Shown here: one piece after another, positions 8,930 to 16,744 of the stretch | How the letters are laid out: every line of letters starts with the position of its first letter | Position numbering within the stretch: the first letter of the stretch is position 1 | Assembly: GCF_025369935.1 (NCBI RefSeq) | Contig: NZ_CP104467.1 | Coordinates: forward strand, 4,223,001-4,287,000 | DNA: 64,000 nt | DNA from: Paenibacillus andongensis | GTDB lineage: Bacteria > Bacillota > Bacilli > Paenibacillales > NBRC-103111 | Direction of reading: 5' to 3' | Program-made: the position numbers and the translations under genes | Notes under the pieces: generated by a model | Database searches by the model: none | What the model saw: the letters and a program-made list of their open reading frames with translations, nothing else | Told to the model about the DNA's origin: nothing

Positions 8930-10528
8930 TCAATGACGAACTTCCCCGGGCGTCACGCCCCAATATTTACGGAATACTCTTGTAAAATAGCTCACATCCC
9001 TATACCCGACACCAGCTGCGGCGTCGTATACCCGTGCTCCCTCCTGCAGGATCGCCTTTGCTCGCTCCATTTTACGTTCAAGGACATAGTTGGAAAAGGC
9101 TTTACCTGTTTCTTGTTTAAAGAGTCGACTAAGGTAGGATGAGTTCACATACAGCCGGTCGGCGACAGCATGCAGCGTCATTTCCTGATCGATTTCATTT
9201 TCGACGAGACTTAAAATGGTCTTGATCATCCCATGACTTGTCGATTTCCGCCTCTGGCTGGCATAGCTTAAATACGCCTTTATCATCCGCTGCAGCCAAA
9301 ACAGAATTTGTTCCTTTGCGGCAAGTTCGATGTGATTATGGAAATAAAAGTAGTCCTCACCAGCCACTTCTCGTACTGGCCAACCCTGTTTCTGGATCAT
9401 GCAAGTAAAGAGGCTTGTAAAATAAAGGATGTGCTCATGCATGTCTTCAAGCGTTTCCGCTTTGGCCATGCCGCCGTCCCAGAGTGCAGTTAACGACTCG
9501 ATCGCTTTGTCGCCATCCCCCGTTTCGAGTGCGATCTCTAGCGCTTTCTCCAGGTTTGGTTGAAACAACAGTTCCGGCTCTCTCCCCTGCTCTTCCCGGT
9601 ACGGGATTGCCAGATCATAGCCCAGTACGATCCGATTCTGTAACGCACGAACCGCCTGTACGTACAGCTTGTTCATATCCTCTTGGCTGCCAGTTATCCC
9701 GCTAATCCCCGCGCTTGCACTTAGCCTAAGGCAGCTTCGCACAGTTAAAAGCAGCTTTTCGGTCACTGCATTGATTTTCTGGAGGGCTACTCCGGGCTCT
9801 TCATTTCCATCAATCTGAAACACGACGACCGTGCAGCCCGCATAATCGGTAGATACCCAACATGGAGTGGTCAGCAATGTTTCCTTCACGATACTGCTCA
9901 GTGAAAATTGGAGCAGCGAAATATCTTTCTTGCTGAATCGGGTTTCAACCTCCGATAACGGATCCATATCGACTACGGCAACAGCATATTCGGCATCTTT
10001 TTGTAAATCCAAATGAAGATCCTTGCTTTTTTGTTCAATTTCCCAAGGTTCGTACTTTCCGTTCAGCCACCCCTGGAAAAATTCATTGATCAACTGTGGA
10101 AGATGCTGTTTCCATTTTTGCTTTAGCTCATCCTCGGTATGTCGCTGCTCAAGCTCACTTTTCACCCGATCGGCCGCTTCGAGCACCGTCTCCAATATCT
10201 CCTCGTCCCCTGCCGGTTTTAACAAATATTTCATAACGCCAAGCCCAAGTGCCTCTTGTGCGTATGCGAAATCGTCATGTCCACTGAGAACAATGATTTT
10301 CAACAAAGGGTCGGTTTGGCGAAGTTGTCGGGCTAAAGTAAGCCCGTCCATCTCCGGCATCTGCAGGTCCAGTAAGATAATCTCAGGCTTTTTGCGGTCA
10401 ATCAGCCGCAGCGCTTCCAGTCCGTTTCCAGCCTGCCCGACGACCTCTATTCCGTGCTTGTCCCAGAGAATGTTGTTGGCTAGTGCGTTTCTGAGGCGGA
10501 CTTCATCTTCCACAATTAATAAATTCAT
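8930..10528 (-). CDS. AraC-type response regulator (YesN family), orphan
   Basis: 532 residues from ATG 10528, where AAGGAG lies nine bases upstream; the longer reading to 10588 lacks a site. N-terminal CheY receiver with the phosphoacceptor Asp54 in LLDLQMPEMDG, acidic pair ED at 7-8 and KPAG lysine near 105; a long middle region; C-terminal AraC helix-turn-helix pair (about 430-530) with the typical SSYLSRLFKQETGKAFS and GYRDVSYFTRVFRKYWG, of which LSRLFK and YFTRVF are diagnostic. These proteins are phosphorylated by YesM-like membrane kinases and switch on sugar-importer operons. No kinase gene is adjacent here. Likely target is the importer at 4848-8410. Confidence 0.9.
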   Translation of the reverse strand: MNLLIVEDEVRLRNALANNILWDKHGIEVVGQAGNGLEALRLIDRKKPEIILLDLQMPEMDGLTLARQLRQTDPLLKIIVLSGHDDFAYAQEALGLGVMKYLLKPAGDEEILETVLEAADRVKSELEQRHTEDELKQKWKQHLPQLINEFFQGWLNGKYEPWEIEQKSKDLHLDLQKDAEYAVAVVDMDPLSEVETRFSKKDISLLQFSLSSIVKETLLTTPCWVSTDYAGCTVVVFQIDGNEEPGVALQKINAVTEKLLLTVRSCLRLSASAGISGITGSQEDMNKLYVQAVRALQNRIVLGYDLAIPYREEQGREPELLFQPNLEKALEIALETGDGDKAIESLTALWDGGMAKAETLEDMHEHILYFTSLFTCMIQKQGWPVREVAGEDYFYFHNHIELAAKEQILFWLQRMIKAYLSYASQRRKSTSHGMIKTILSLVENEIDQEMTLHAVADRLYVNSSYLSRLFKQETGKAFSNYVLERKMERAKAILQEGARVYDAAAGVGYRDVSYFTRVFRKYWGVTPGEVRH

Positions 10529-10881
10529 AGACGGAATCTCCTTGATGGATAAGATGTGTTCAGAACCCCTTCGCTCATGGCACGGCATTTTCCTGCCATT
10601 GTGTGTTTGGTATAGAAATTATCATAACTATGACTGACTTGATAGGGGACAGTGGTTACTTTCTCTGGTATTTTGACATGAAAAAATAACCGGCCTTTGC
10701 CTACCTTGCATATGTAAAAGTTGAAATAAGGGGTTACGCCTAAAACGAATAGGTATTAAACTCTGCTTGTTTATCCGCTTCCCCATACCTCTAACAAGAA
10801 AACACAACACCAAAAATGTCATTTACCGAATAATTATGCATCTATCACAATCTCACTCAATCTGGTCAAACCAGTAATATG
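10529..10881. other. Gene-free stretch upstream of the response regulator
   Basis: About 350 bases with only short chance reading frames. It must hold the response-regulator promoter. No kinase fragment was recognisable in either strand. Confidence 0.5.
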
Positions 10882-10918
10882 AAAAAAATCTCCTGGCGAT
10901 TAAACCCTCACCAAGAGA
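10882..10918 (-). terminator. Intrinsic terminator of the small coiled-coil gene
   Basis: On the minus strand UCUCUUGGUGA pairs over 11 positions (two G:U) with UCGCCAGGAGA around an eight-base loop, followed by seven U. Lies 39 bases after the stop at 10957. Confidence 0.9.
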
Positions 10919-10956
10919 CTTCTTCTTATTTTAGTGATCCCAGACAAGCTTGATAA

Positions 10957-11205
10957 TTACTCTCTCAACGCTTCTTTCAATTTCGTAGACATACTATCCA
11001 TGGAGCCAGAAGCTGGACGCTTAACTCCACGTAATTTCGCGATTTCTTGTTTCAATCTCTCGTTTTCTAATGTTAATTTCTTGATCTGCTCTAGAAGCTG
11101 TTCCTTTTCTGAACCTTCTTTATTTTCCAACGGTATCCCACCCTTTCCTTCCAGATAAAAATACCCCTTCGCCACTTGCAGATTATCACGTCGGATTCTC
11201 TCCAT
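10957..11205 (-). CDS. Small coiled-coil protein of unknown function
   Basis: Up to 82 residues. The middle part (EKEQLLEQIKKLTLENERL) is a clear leucine-heptad coiled coil, followed by a basic, serine-rich hinge and a short amphipathic tail. The ATG at 11205 has no good ribosome site; a TTG at 11130 preceded by AAGGGTGGG gives a 57-residue version that keeps the whole coil and is a credible start. The strong terminator just downstream supports a real transcribed unit. Function not recognised; a dimerising regulator or structural peptide is possible. Confidence 0.5.
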   Translation of the reverse strand: MERIRRDNLQVAKGYFYLEGKGGIPLENKEGSEKEQLLEQIKKLTLENERLKQEIAKLRGVKRPASGSMDSMSTKLKEALRE

Positions 11206-11258
11206 GCGTCAAAGGGACTTATATAGGAATCTTTGGTCGGAGATCAAAATCTCTCGTT

Positions 11259-12260
11259 TTATTTGTTCAATTCAATCGTATAAAGACGTCCTGTTTCTTC
11301 CCAAATTTCGCCTGGCTCCAAGGAAACAAGTCCAATTTGATCAGCTGGGAGATCTACGTTTGGTGCATTCACCAGATTCATTTGCGGCTCTGGGCAGAAA
11401 AAACCTTCAGAAGCGCCATTATTCCAGATCATCCACTGTTTGTAGGAAGTTCCTACATCATACACCAGTTTGATACCTGCGCGGGAATCTGTCAACTCCA
11501 TATAGTTGCGGCCATTTTGCGGCGAGGTTGTGTAATGATTATCCATGGATTCAAAGAACGGTGATAGCCCGCCTACTTTCATCTTCTCTTCGTCCGCTGA
11601 CAATGGCTGATACTCACCCGTTGGCAGCATTCTTTCACTCATTTCCCAGCGGTTGCCGATCGTCATTTTGAACCCATAATCAGAAGCCTGACTGTTCGGC
11701 GCAAAAGGCGCATTGATTGTCGTGTGATACGCTAACAAGCAAGGCATAGCCTCTTTGCCTTCGTTATGTACGGATACATGCTGATGCAAACCATATGCAT
11801 TTAATGTGTAAGTCAAGCGTATCGTGAATTCATGCGGTAAATACTTATAAACCGAATGCCCTTCTCTAACGCGTAAAGCTAAGGTAACACGACTCTCTGT
11901 TTCATCTGCACTAAATTTCTCAACAGCCCATGGAATATTGTGAACAAAACCGTGGAGGTGATTTCCCGTTTTCGGCTCATTGATCGGAAATTCATAGACT
12001 TTGCCTTGCCAAGGAAACTTCCCGTCTTCATACCGATTAGGTGGAAATAAGACCGGAATCCCATGCACGATTGGACGTGCTTTAAAAGCTTCCATCTCTT
12101 CTATTGCAGGCTCACGCAAAAAACGGTATTCTTTTTCAGTATCTCTAAAAGCAATTAAATTAGCGCCTATTTCTGGTAAAACAACTGCTTCATAACGGCC
12201 AGCTTGTAACCAAATGGCCTTCTCTCCTTGGTATGTTCCTTCAAACGCTTGCGTCGTCAT
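11259..12260 (-). CDS. Aldose 1-epimerase family protein (GalM-like)
   Basis: 333 residues with TAGGAGG 11 bases before ATG. Galactose-mutarotase fold features: LPEIGANLIAFRD near the N-terminus, HGIPVLFPPNR, the NHLHGFVHN histidine motif and a C-terminal EGFFCPEPQMNLVNAPN segment, with E in CPEPQ in the place of the catalytic glutamate. Converts alpha and beta anomers of free hexoses or pentoses in the cytoplasm. It is downstream of araR on the same strand, with a terminator between them and a TTGACT/TAGAGT promoter candidate near 12325-12354, so it is probably its own unit. A role in arabinose or oligosaccharide use is inferred from position only. Confidence 0.85.
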   Translation of the reverse strand: MTTQAFEGTYQGEKAIWLQAGRYEAVVLPEIGANLIAFRDTEKEYRFLREPAIEEMEAFKARPIVHGIPVLFPPNRYEDGKFPWQGKVYEFPINEPKTGNHLHGFVHNIPWAVEKFSADETESRVTLALRVREGHSVYKYLPHEFTIRLTYTLNAYGLHQHVSVHNEGKEAMPCLLAYHTTINAPFAPNSQASDYGFKMTIGNRWEMSERMLPTGEYQPLSADEEKMKVGGLSPFFESMDNHYTTSPQNGRNYMELTDSRAGIKLVYDVGTSYKQWMIWNNGASEGFFCPEPQMNLVNAPNVDLPADQIGLVSLEPGEIWEETGRLYTIELNK

Positions 12261-12411
12261 TTCGCGATAACCTCCTACATAGCTGTTAGCTGCACATTTA
12301 ATTTGGGACAGGCTGATATGAATTTACTCTAAAGCATGTGAATCAAGGAAGTCAATGGATGAAAATAATACATACCCTGATAAATGTGACTTACGGTATG
12401 GTACGAATAAG

Positions 12412-12448
12412 AAAACCGTTCCCCTACAAAAAAGGAATGAACGGTTTT
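12412..12448 (-). terminator. Terminator hairpin after araR
   Basis: AAAACCGTTC and GAACGGTTTT form a perfect 10-bp stem around a 17-base loop; the minus strand continues TTTTCTTATT. Lies 80 bases past the araR stop. Confidence 0.7.
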
Positions 12449-12489
12449 CACTTCCTTCAAACTTCAGTTGTTTCTAAATTTAGTATATC

Positions 12490-12505
12490 ACTTGTACGTA
12501 CAAGT
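12490..12505. promoter_or_regulatory. AraR-like operator, perfect palindrome
   Basis: ACTTGTACGTACAAGT is a perfect 16-bp palindrome that fits the known Bacillus AraR core TTGTxCGTACAA. It lies 25 bases beyond the araR stop codon. A TATACT at 12482-12487 (minus strand) is next to it, but no good -35 was seen. With the second box upstream of araR it could allow looping across the gene, as AraR does in B. subtilis. Confidence 0.7.
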
Positions 12506-12529
12506 TGACTAGATGAATTTTTATGACAG

Positions 12530-13624
12530 TTAAATTCGGATGGTTGACTCTCTGACGATTAATTCTGGCTTGTAGACTTTCCCCGTATTACTTCCATTTC
12601 CTCGTTTATTCTGTATCATATCGATCAATATCTCTGCTGCGTCTGTTCCCATCTCCGTTTTGGGGTGTGAAAGTGTCGTCAGCTTGACCTCTGTTGCGGT
12701 TGCTAACGATGAGTCATCAAAACCGACTAGAGAGATATCCCGAGGCACTTGCAGACCAGTTGTACGCACAGCTTCAAGCAGATGAATAGCGATCTCATCA
12801 TTGTAGCAAACGAAAGCCGTTGGCCGCTCATCCGCCTGACCTAGCATCGCTTGTGCGCTTTCGTAGGGTTTCTGTCTCTTCTCCTCCGTCGAATAGTGAA
12901 TGACGAATTCCGGCAGCAGCGGTATTTCATAGTGATGATGAGCACGAATAAACCCTTTTAGCCGATTAACCCCTTGCAAATCATCGGTCTTGAAGAACCC
13001 CGCAATGCGGCGATGCCCAAGTTCAATTAAATGCTGAGCCGCCTTGAAACCGCCCTCTTCATCATCCACGACTAAAGAAGGGCAGTTCATTTCCGGATAC
13101 CGCTCATTAATCATCAAATACGGAATATGTTGATAGTCTAAGGAAAGGTAATAGCTTAAATTCGGATTGCCTTCCGCGCTTTTGGTCGGTTCAATAATAA
13201 GGCCGCTTAAAGGGTGACTCATCATCATGTTTAGGCTTTCCTTCTCTTTTTCCTTATCATTGTCTGTAGATGACAAAAGCAGTCTGTATCCTCTCGCGCG
13301 TAAGGCTGACTCCGCTCCTCTTACGATATGAGGAAAAATATAATCCGATATATAGGTTGTCAGAATGCCAATGGTTTGCACATCTCGACTTTTTTGCGTT
13401 TGGGGCGTGGAAACGAATGTTCCTTTGCCTTGCATCCGATACAGCCATCCTTCTTGCTCTAACTCGCCGAATGTCTGGCGGACGGTTTGACGGCTCATCT
13501 GAAATTGCTCGGCTATTTCATTTTCCGATGGCATTTGGTCATTCGGTTTCAGCTTCCCGGTATGCAGCCACGATAGAATTTCTTGTTTCAACTGTAAGTA
13601 TTTCGGCATTTGCTTTTCTTTCAT
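12530..13624 (-). CDS. araR: Arabinose operon repressor AraR
   Basis: 364 residues, the size of B. subtilis AraR. GntR-type winged helix at the N-terminus (PKYLQLKQEI, SENEIAEQFQMSRQTVRQ) fused to a LacI-type sugar-binding domain that starts at IGILTTYISDYIFPHI, a segment almost shared with B. subtilis AraR. Also seen: EPTKSAEGNPN, CYNDEIAI and LVGFDDS. It represses arabinose genes and is released by L-arabinose. AGGTG six bases before ATG. An AraR-like box covers its own -35 region, so autorepression is likely. No araA, araB, araD or arabinose transporter is in the window; an insertion sequence occupies the upstream flank where such genes are often found. Confidence 0.93.
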   Translation of the reverse strand: MKEKQMPKYLQLKQEILSWLHTGKLKPNDQMPSENEIAEQFQMSRQTVRQTFGELEQEGWLYRMQGKGTFVSTPQTQKSRDVQTIGILTTYISDYIFPHIVRGAESALRARGYRLLLSSTDNDKEKEKESLNMMMSHPLSGLIIEPTKSAEGNPNLSYYLSLDYQHIPYLMINERYPEMNCPSLVVDDEEGGFKAAQHLIELGHRRIAGFFKTDDLQGVNRLKGFIRAHHHYEIPLLPEFVIHYSTEEKRQKPYESAQAMLGQADERPTAFVCYNDEIAIHLLEAVRTTGLQVPRDISLVGFDDSSLATATEVKLTTLSHPKTEMGTDAAEILIDMIQNKRGNGSNTGKVYKPELIVRESTIRI

Positions 13625-13654
13625 AATTCACCTCAGGTTATTGATTCTGACCGT

Positions 13655-13687
13655 ATTATATCATTTGCTCAACTTGTATGTACATAT
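13655..13687 (-). promoter_or_regulatory. araR promoter with overlapping AraR-like box
   Basis: Minus-strand TATAAT at 13655-13660. ACTTGTATGTACATAT at 13672-13687 is an imperfect AraR-type palindrome covering the -35 zone. Start codon is about 30 bases downstream of the -10. Confidence 0.65.
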
Positions 13688-13789
13688 ACGGTCGGAGGAG
13701 GGGTTGGAGGTGTACAAGGAGACTTTAGGGTTTTGCAGTTGAATCCCCATAAGGTTTCACCAATGTCGAGGAGAACAATTATTCGAGGC

Positions 13790-13858
13790 CCAAATAACTG
13801 CGAAAGTGCAGACATTTTACTAAAATCGTTTGAATAGAGGAAATGCCTGCTATTACTC
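13790..13858. repeat. Short palindromic GCAGG-type repeats, left of the insertion sequence
   Basis: Contains CTGC-gaaagt-GCAG (hairpin) and GAAATGCCTGC, whose matching arm GCAGGAATTT is found on the other side of the insertion sequence at 15263. See the right part at 15255-15391. Confidence 0.55.
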
Positions 13859-13928
13859 CTAGGCCCCCTAATTAAACTGGAGTCCTCCCACCCAATAATT
13901 TAAACTAGGGACAAGGAGATGATTCAGT

Positions 13929-14249
13929 ATGGGGAAAAGGCTGAAAGAAGAAGCACGGCTTAAAATTGTTAAGGAAGCATTGGCTGGTATTAAGGTGGGG
14001 GTATTAGCCCGCATGTATGACATCCATCCTGAAACCATCCGTTTGTGGATCAGAGATCACCGTGACTCTATTCCTCCGGAAGAAATCCCAGTGGCTGACG
14101 AGCATCTGCAAGAATTGCAGCGTCTACAAGATGTAGAACAACGCTATGAAAAAGCCGTTAAAGTACTTGGCGAGAAAGAGCTAGAGCTTGAGATCCTGCG
14201 CGAATTGCTAAAAAAGAAAGACCCCGCTTATCCGAGAAATTCGAAGTAG
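13929..14249 (+). CDS. IS3-family transposase OrfA
   Basis: 106 residues with AAGGAG 11 bases upstream. N-terminal helix-turn-helix (LKIVKEALAGIKVGVLARMY, trimmed: VLARMYDIHPETIRLW is the recognition part) that binds the element ends, then a coiled coil rich in Glu/Leu (VEQRYEKAVKVLGEKELELE) used for dimerisation. Ends in LLKKKDP where a slippery AAAAAAG lets part of the ribosomes move to the orfB frame. Alone, OrfA is usually a repressor of transposition in this family. Confidence 0.93.
   Translation: MGKRLKEEARLKIVKEALAGIKVGVLARMYDIHPETIRLWIRDHRDSIPPEEIPVADEHLQELQRLQDVEQRYEKAVKVLGEKELELEILRELLKKKDPAYPRNSK
14210..14216 (+). promoter_or_regulatory. Programmed -1 frameshift heptamer of the insertion sequence
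   Basis: A AAA AAG in the orfA frame (codons AAA AAG). After a -1 slip, reading continues GAA AGA CCC into the orfB frame without a stop, giving a fused OrfAB transposase, as known for IS150 and IS911. Confidence 0.85.
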
Positions 14250-14284
14250 CAGAACCATTTATTAAGCGGGGTGAACCAGTAGCG

Positions 14285-15181
14285 TTGGTTCTGCGTATCC
14301 TTGGCCTTTCAGAGTCCACCTATTACGATCGTAAGAAGAGAGCTACCACCCCGCTATCTGAATGTTCCAAAGAAAGCCGGAGAGGGCGCCCTGTGCCTGG
14401 ATACTCACATACGTTTACGGGTGAACAAGTGTGTGACGAACAAATCAACGCGTGGCTGCTTGAGCTCATAGAGGGCGAAGAACATGTCTATGGCTACAAG
14501 CTTCTTGCACAATGTATTCGTGACCAATATAACGTGAGGCTGGACAAAAAGAAATCGTATCGCTTATGCAAAGAGTTAGGCATTCTTCAAAAGCCACGCC
14601 AGCGCATACAGACACATCCGCGCAGGCTGCCGAAGAACCGAGTAGTAACAGGCTCCAACCAATTATGGCAAATGGATATCAAGTACGGATACGTCATTGG
14701 ACAGGAGCGATTCTTTTATATGCTCAGCATCATTGATGTGTTTGACCGTGTCGTCGTTAAACAGTACAGAGGTCCGGTATGTGAGGCCAAGCATGCGGTC
14801 CAGACGCTTTGTTATGCGATACAGAGCCGGCTAAACCCTGGAGAAGAGATGCCTGTAATCCGTACAGATAACGGCCCGCAATTCGTAAGCAAACTGTTTG
14901 GAGATATGTGCGAGTGCCTAGACGTCGTCCATGAACGCATTCCGCCAAGGACGCCGAATATGAATGCTTACATTGAGTCGTTTCACAGTCTACTTGAACG
15001 TCACTTGTTCGGCATAAGAGACTTCATGACCTTTGAAGAGGCTTATGATGCACTCGATCGTTACATGGACTTCTACAATAATCGCAGGATGCATGGTAGT
15101 TTAAACCGAAAACCTCCGAAGATGTTTTCAGCATGGGTCAAGACGCTGGATGACACTTCTGCCTTTCATAAAGCGATGTAA
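14285..15181 (+). CDS. IS3-family transposase OrfB (DDE integrase domain)
   Basis: The frame is open from the slippery site at 14216; 14285 is only the first TTG and independent starts are doubtful, so the main product should be the OrfAB fusion of about 417 residues. Starts with the HTH_21-like segment VLRILGLSESTYYD, then the rve catalytic core with Asp in QLWQMDIKYG, Asp in IRTDNGPQF and Glu in NAYIESFHSLLE, the DD(35)E triad. Ends in the usual YNNRRMHGSLNRKPP. Catalyses copy-out/paste-in transposition via a circular intermediate. Confidence 0.93.
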   Translation: MVLRILGLSESTYYDRKKRATTPLSECSKESRRGRPVPGYSHTFTGEQVCDEQINAWLLELIEGEEHVYGYKLLAQCIRDQYNVRLDKKKSYRLCKELGILQKPRQRIQTHPRRLPKNRVVTGSNQLWQMDIKYGYVIGQERFFYMLSIIDVFDRVVVKQYRGPVCEAKHAVQTLCYAIQSRLNPGEEMPVIRTDNGPQFVSKLFGDMCECLDVVHERIPPRTPNMNAYIESFHSLLERHLFGIRDFMTFEEAYDALDRYMDFYNNRRMHGSLNRKPPKMFSAWVKTLDDTSAFHKAM

Positions 15182-15254
15182 TACCTTGAAAAAACGCGGT
15201 ATTCTACGCATGAATCATTTTTGGTGGGCAAGACTCCGGTTTTAGGGGGCCTAG

Positions 15255-15391
15255 CCGATTATGCAGGAATTTTTTGCTTTTCCATCCTGAAATTAAAAAA
15301 AGATCGTAAAAGCCTGCACGATTGCAGGAATTTACGATTAGAAGCTATTCAAAGAAAAAAAGCATGTATAATTGCAGGTTTACCACAACCG
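15255..15391. repeat. Cluster of short GCAGG palindromes, right of the insertion sequence
   Basis: Three copies of a core: ATTATGCAGGAATTT (about 15258), GCCTGCACGATTGCAGGAATTTACGATT (hairpin CCTGCA-cgat-TGCAGG, about 15321-15350; given here as its parts) and ATAATTGCAGGTTTA (about 15368). With the two on the left of the insertion sequence they form a small family of intergenic palindromes. No gene is seen between 15182 and 15464. Confidence 0.6.
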
Positions 15392-15464
15392 TAGTCACTT
15401 CTTCTTGTTAAAGTTCGCTCCAACCCAAAACATGCGCCGCCAATATTAAATCGAATAATAAAGA

Positions 15465-16523
15465 TCAGTTAACATAAACACGTATATGCTGAATCGCATT
15501 ATACCCGTAACCTTTTACATTCCAATCTGCCATTTCACTTTGCATGTTACCTGCTGTATCTTTAGCTCTGACTTTCAAGTCGTAGGTCCCGGATTCAGTT
15601 ACCCTCCACTTCCAGCACCAACGCCTCCAAGAATAAGCTTCATATTGATCCATCCAAGATGCTGCCAGCCAGGTATTTCCATTGTCAGTACTTATCTCTA
15701 CCAGATCAACTGGATCTCTGCCAGATATGGCTGTCCCCCATACCCAATTCTCCCCTTTAGCCAATACCTCTTGGTCTGTTGGCTCCGCAATGGTCGAATT
15801 GAGACGAATGGTTGAAACCGGCTCGGGAGAGGATGGCGTTAATGGTTTTCGATCATAGACATAATCTACGACTTGGTAAGGCCCTTGAAAGTTTTCCTCT
15901 ATAACGACGATACGGTGAAGCCATTTGACCGACGCCATTCCATACCATCCTGGAACAATTAATCTAGCTGGATAACCGTGCCGGTAGGGCAAGGGTTTTC
16001 CATTCATGTAAAGGGCTACAATCGTATCAGGATGCAAAGAGTGTTCGAGAGATAAACTTCTTTTATAGGAAAAAACGCCTGGCATATCCGTTCGAACGCC
16101 CTTATCCATACCCTCGAAAGTCACTTCATGTGCATGCCTTTGAACGTCCGCTGCAAGCAATAAATCTTGAAGACGAACCCCTGTCCAAACCGCATGACTA
16201 ATTGCCCCTAGTCCCCATTGCTCACCGCGAGTTTTCGGTTGAAAAAACGACCTCTTATCTCCAACACACTCAAGCGTTACAGGTAGTGTAACTTGAGGCA
16301 TTTTTAATAGCTCATGATATCGAAAATACCTTGGTTTGTTTACACATCCCTCGATAGAAAGTCCCCAAGTGCGCATGTCTACATGGGGATATGGAAAATG
16401 GTTTCGTATATAAAACAGATGTTCGGGTGTAATTCGACTGGAAAGTGACAGCATGGGAAATTCTTGATTTTCCGGCATGATTCTTCGTGTGATCAAATGA
16501 GGCGAATACAACAATGTAACCAT
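15465..16523 (-). CDS. Molybdopterin-dependent oxidoreductase, sulfite-oxidase family
   Basis: 352 residues. The oxidoreductase molybdopterin domain (about 45-215) carries the molybdenum-ligand cysteine Cys86 in TLECVGDKR, GLGAISHAVWTGV and GYPARLIVPGWYGM; a Mo-co dimerisation Ig-like domain follows (about 235-350). Family members oxidise sulfite or reduce sulfoxides. No twin-arginine or Sec signal is seen, so a cytoplasmic place is implied, and no haem or membrane partner gene is adjacent, leaving its electron partner unknown. The start is uncertain: ATG 16523 overlaps its AAGG; TTG at 16514 has GGATGG five bases upstream. Confidence 0.88.
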   Translation of the reverse strand: MVTLLYSPHLITRRIMPENQEFPMLSLSSRITPEHLFYIRNHFPYPHVDMRTWGLSIEGCVNKPRYFRYHELLKMPQVTLPVTLECVGDKRSFFQPKTRGEQWGLGAISHAVWTGVRLQDLLLAADVQRHAHEVTFEGMDKGVRTDMPGVFSYKRSLSLEHSLHPDTIVALYMNGKPLPYRHGYPARLIVPGWYGMASVKWLHRIVVIEENFQGPYQVVDYVYDRKPLTPSSPEPVSTIRLNSTIAEPTDQEVLAKGENWVWGTAISGRDPVDLVEISTDNGNTWLAASWMDQYEAYSWRRWCWKWRVTESGTYDLKVRAKDTAGNMQSEMADWNVKGYGYNAIQHIRVYVN

Positions 16524-16744
16524 CCTTTCGCAAGAACAAGATCTTACTAAAAGATATGGTACATTTGTTGAATTGAGACTCCTTTATCGACTTCCACCTT
16601 TTTCAGAAGATATGTTGTGATGTTGCGATATTATGATCTTGCAGTTCCTTTCTCACACCTGCGGTATTGCTTACTTCAACAAGAATTATTGTTCGCATAT
16701 TTCCATACATTAGATTATGACCTTCACTTGAAAGGAGTCCTACT

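Larger units (their letters stand above)
13859..15254 (+). mobile_element. IS3-family (IS150 group) insertion sequence, apparently intact
   Basis: About 1.4 kb bounded by imperfect terminal inverted repeats: left 13859-13892 beginning CTAGGCCCCCTAA, right 15223-15254 ending TTAGGGGGCCTAG, with GGAGTC and CCCACC also shared. Contains orfA, orfB and a frameshift heptamer. Both frames and the DDE residues are intact, so it may still move. A target duplication is not clear: the outermost bases are palindromic (CTAG), leaving CTA as the only candidate. It sits between araR and the molybdopterin oxidoreductase, inside a pair of CCTGC/GCAGG arms. Confidence 0.92.

Noticed and set aside
10023-10637. 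204-codon plus-strand frame opposite the response regulator
   Set aside because: Ser/Cys-rich antisense translation of a clear AraC-type regulator.
13610-13837. 75-codon plus-strand frame between araR and the insertion sequence
   Set aside because: Covers the araR promoter, an AraR box and palindromic repeats; no ribosome site or homology seen.
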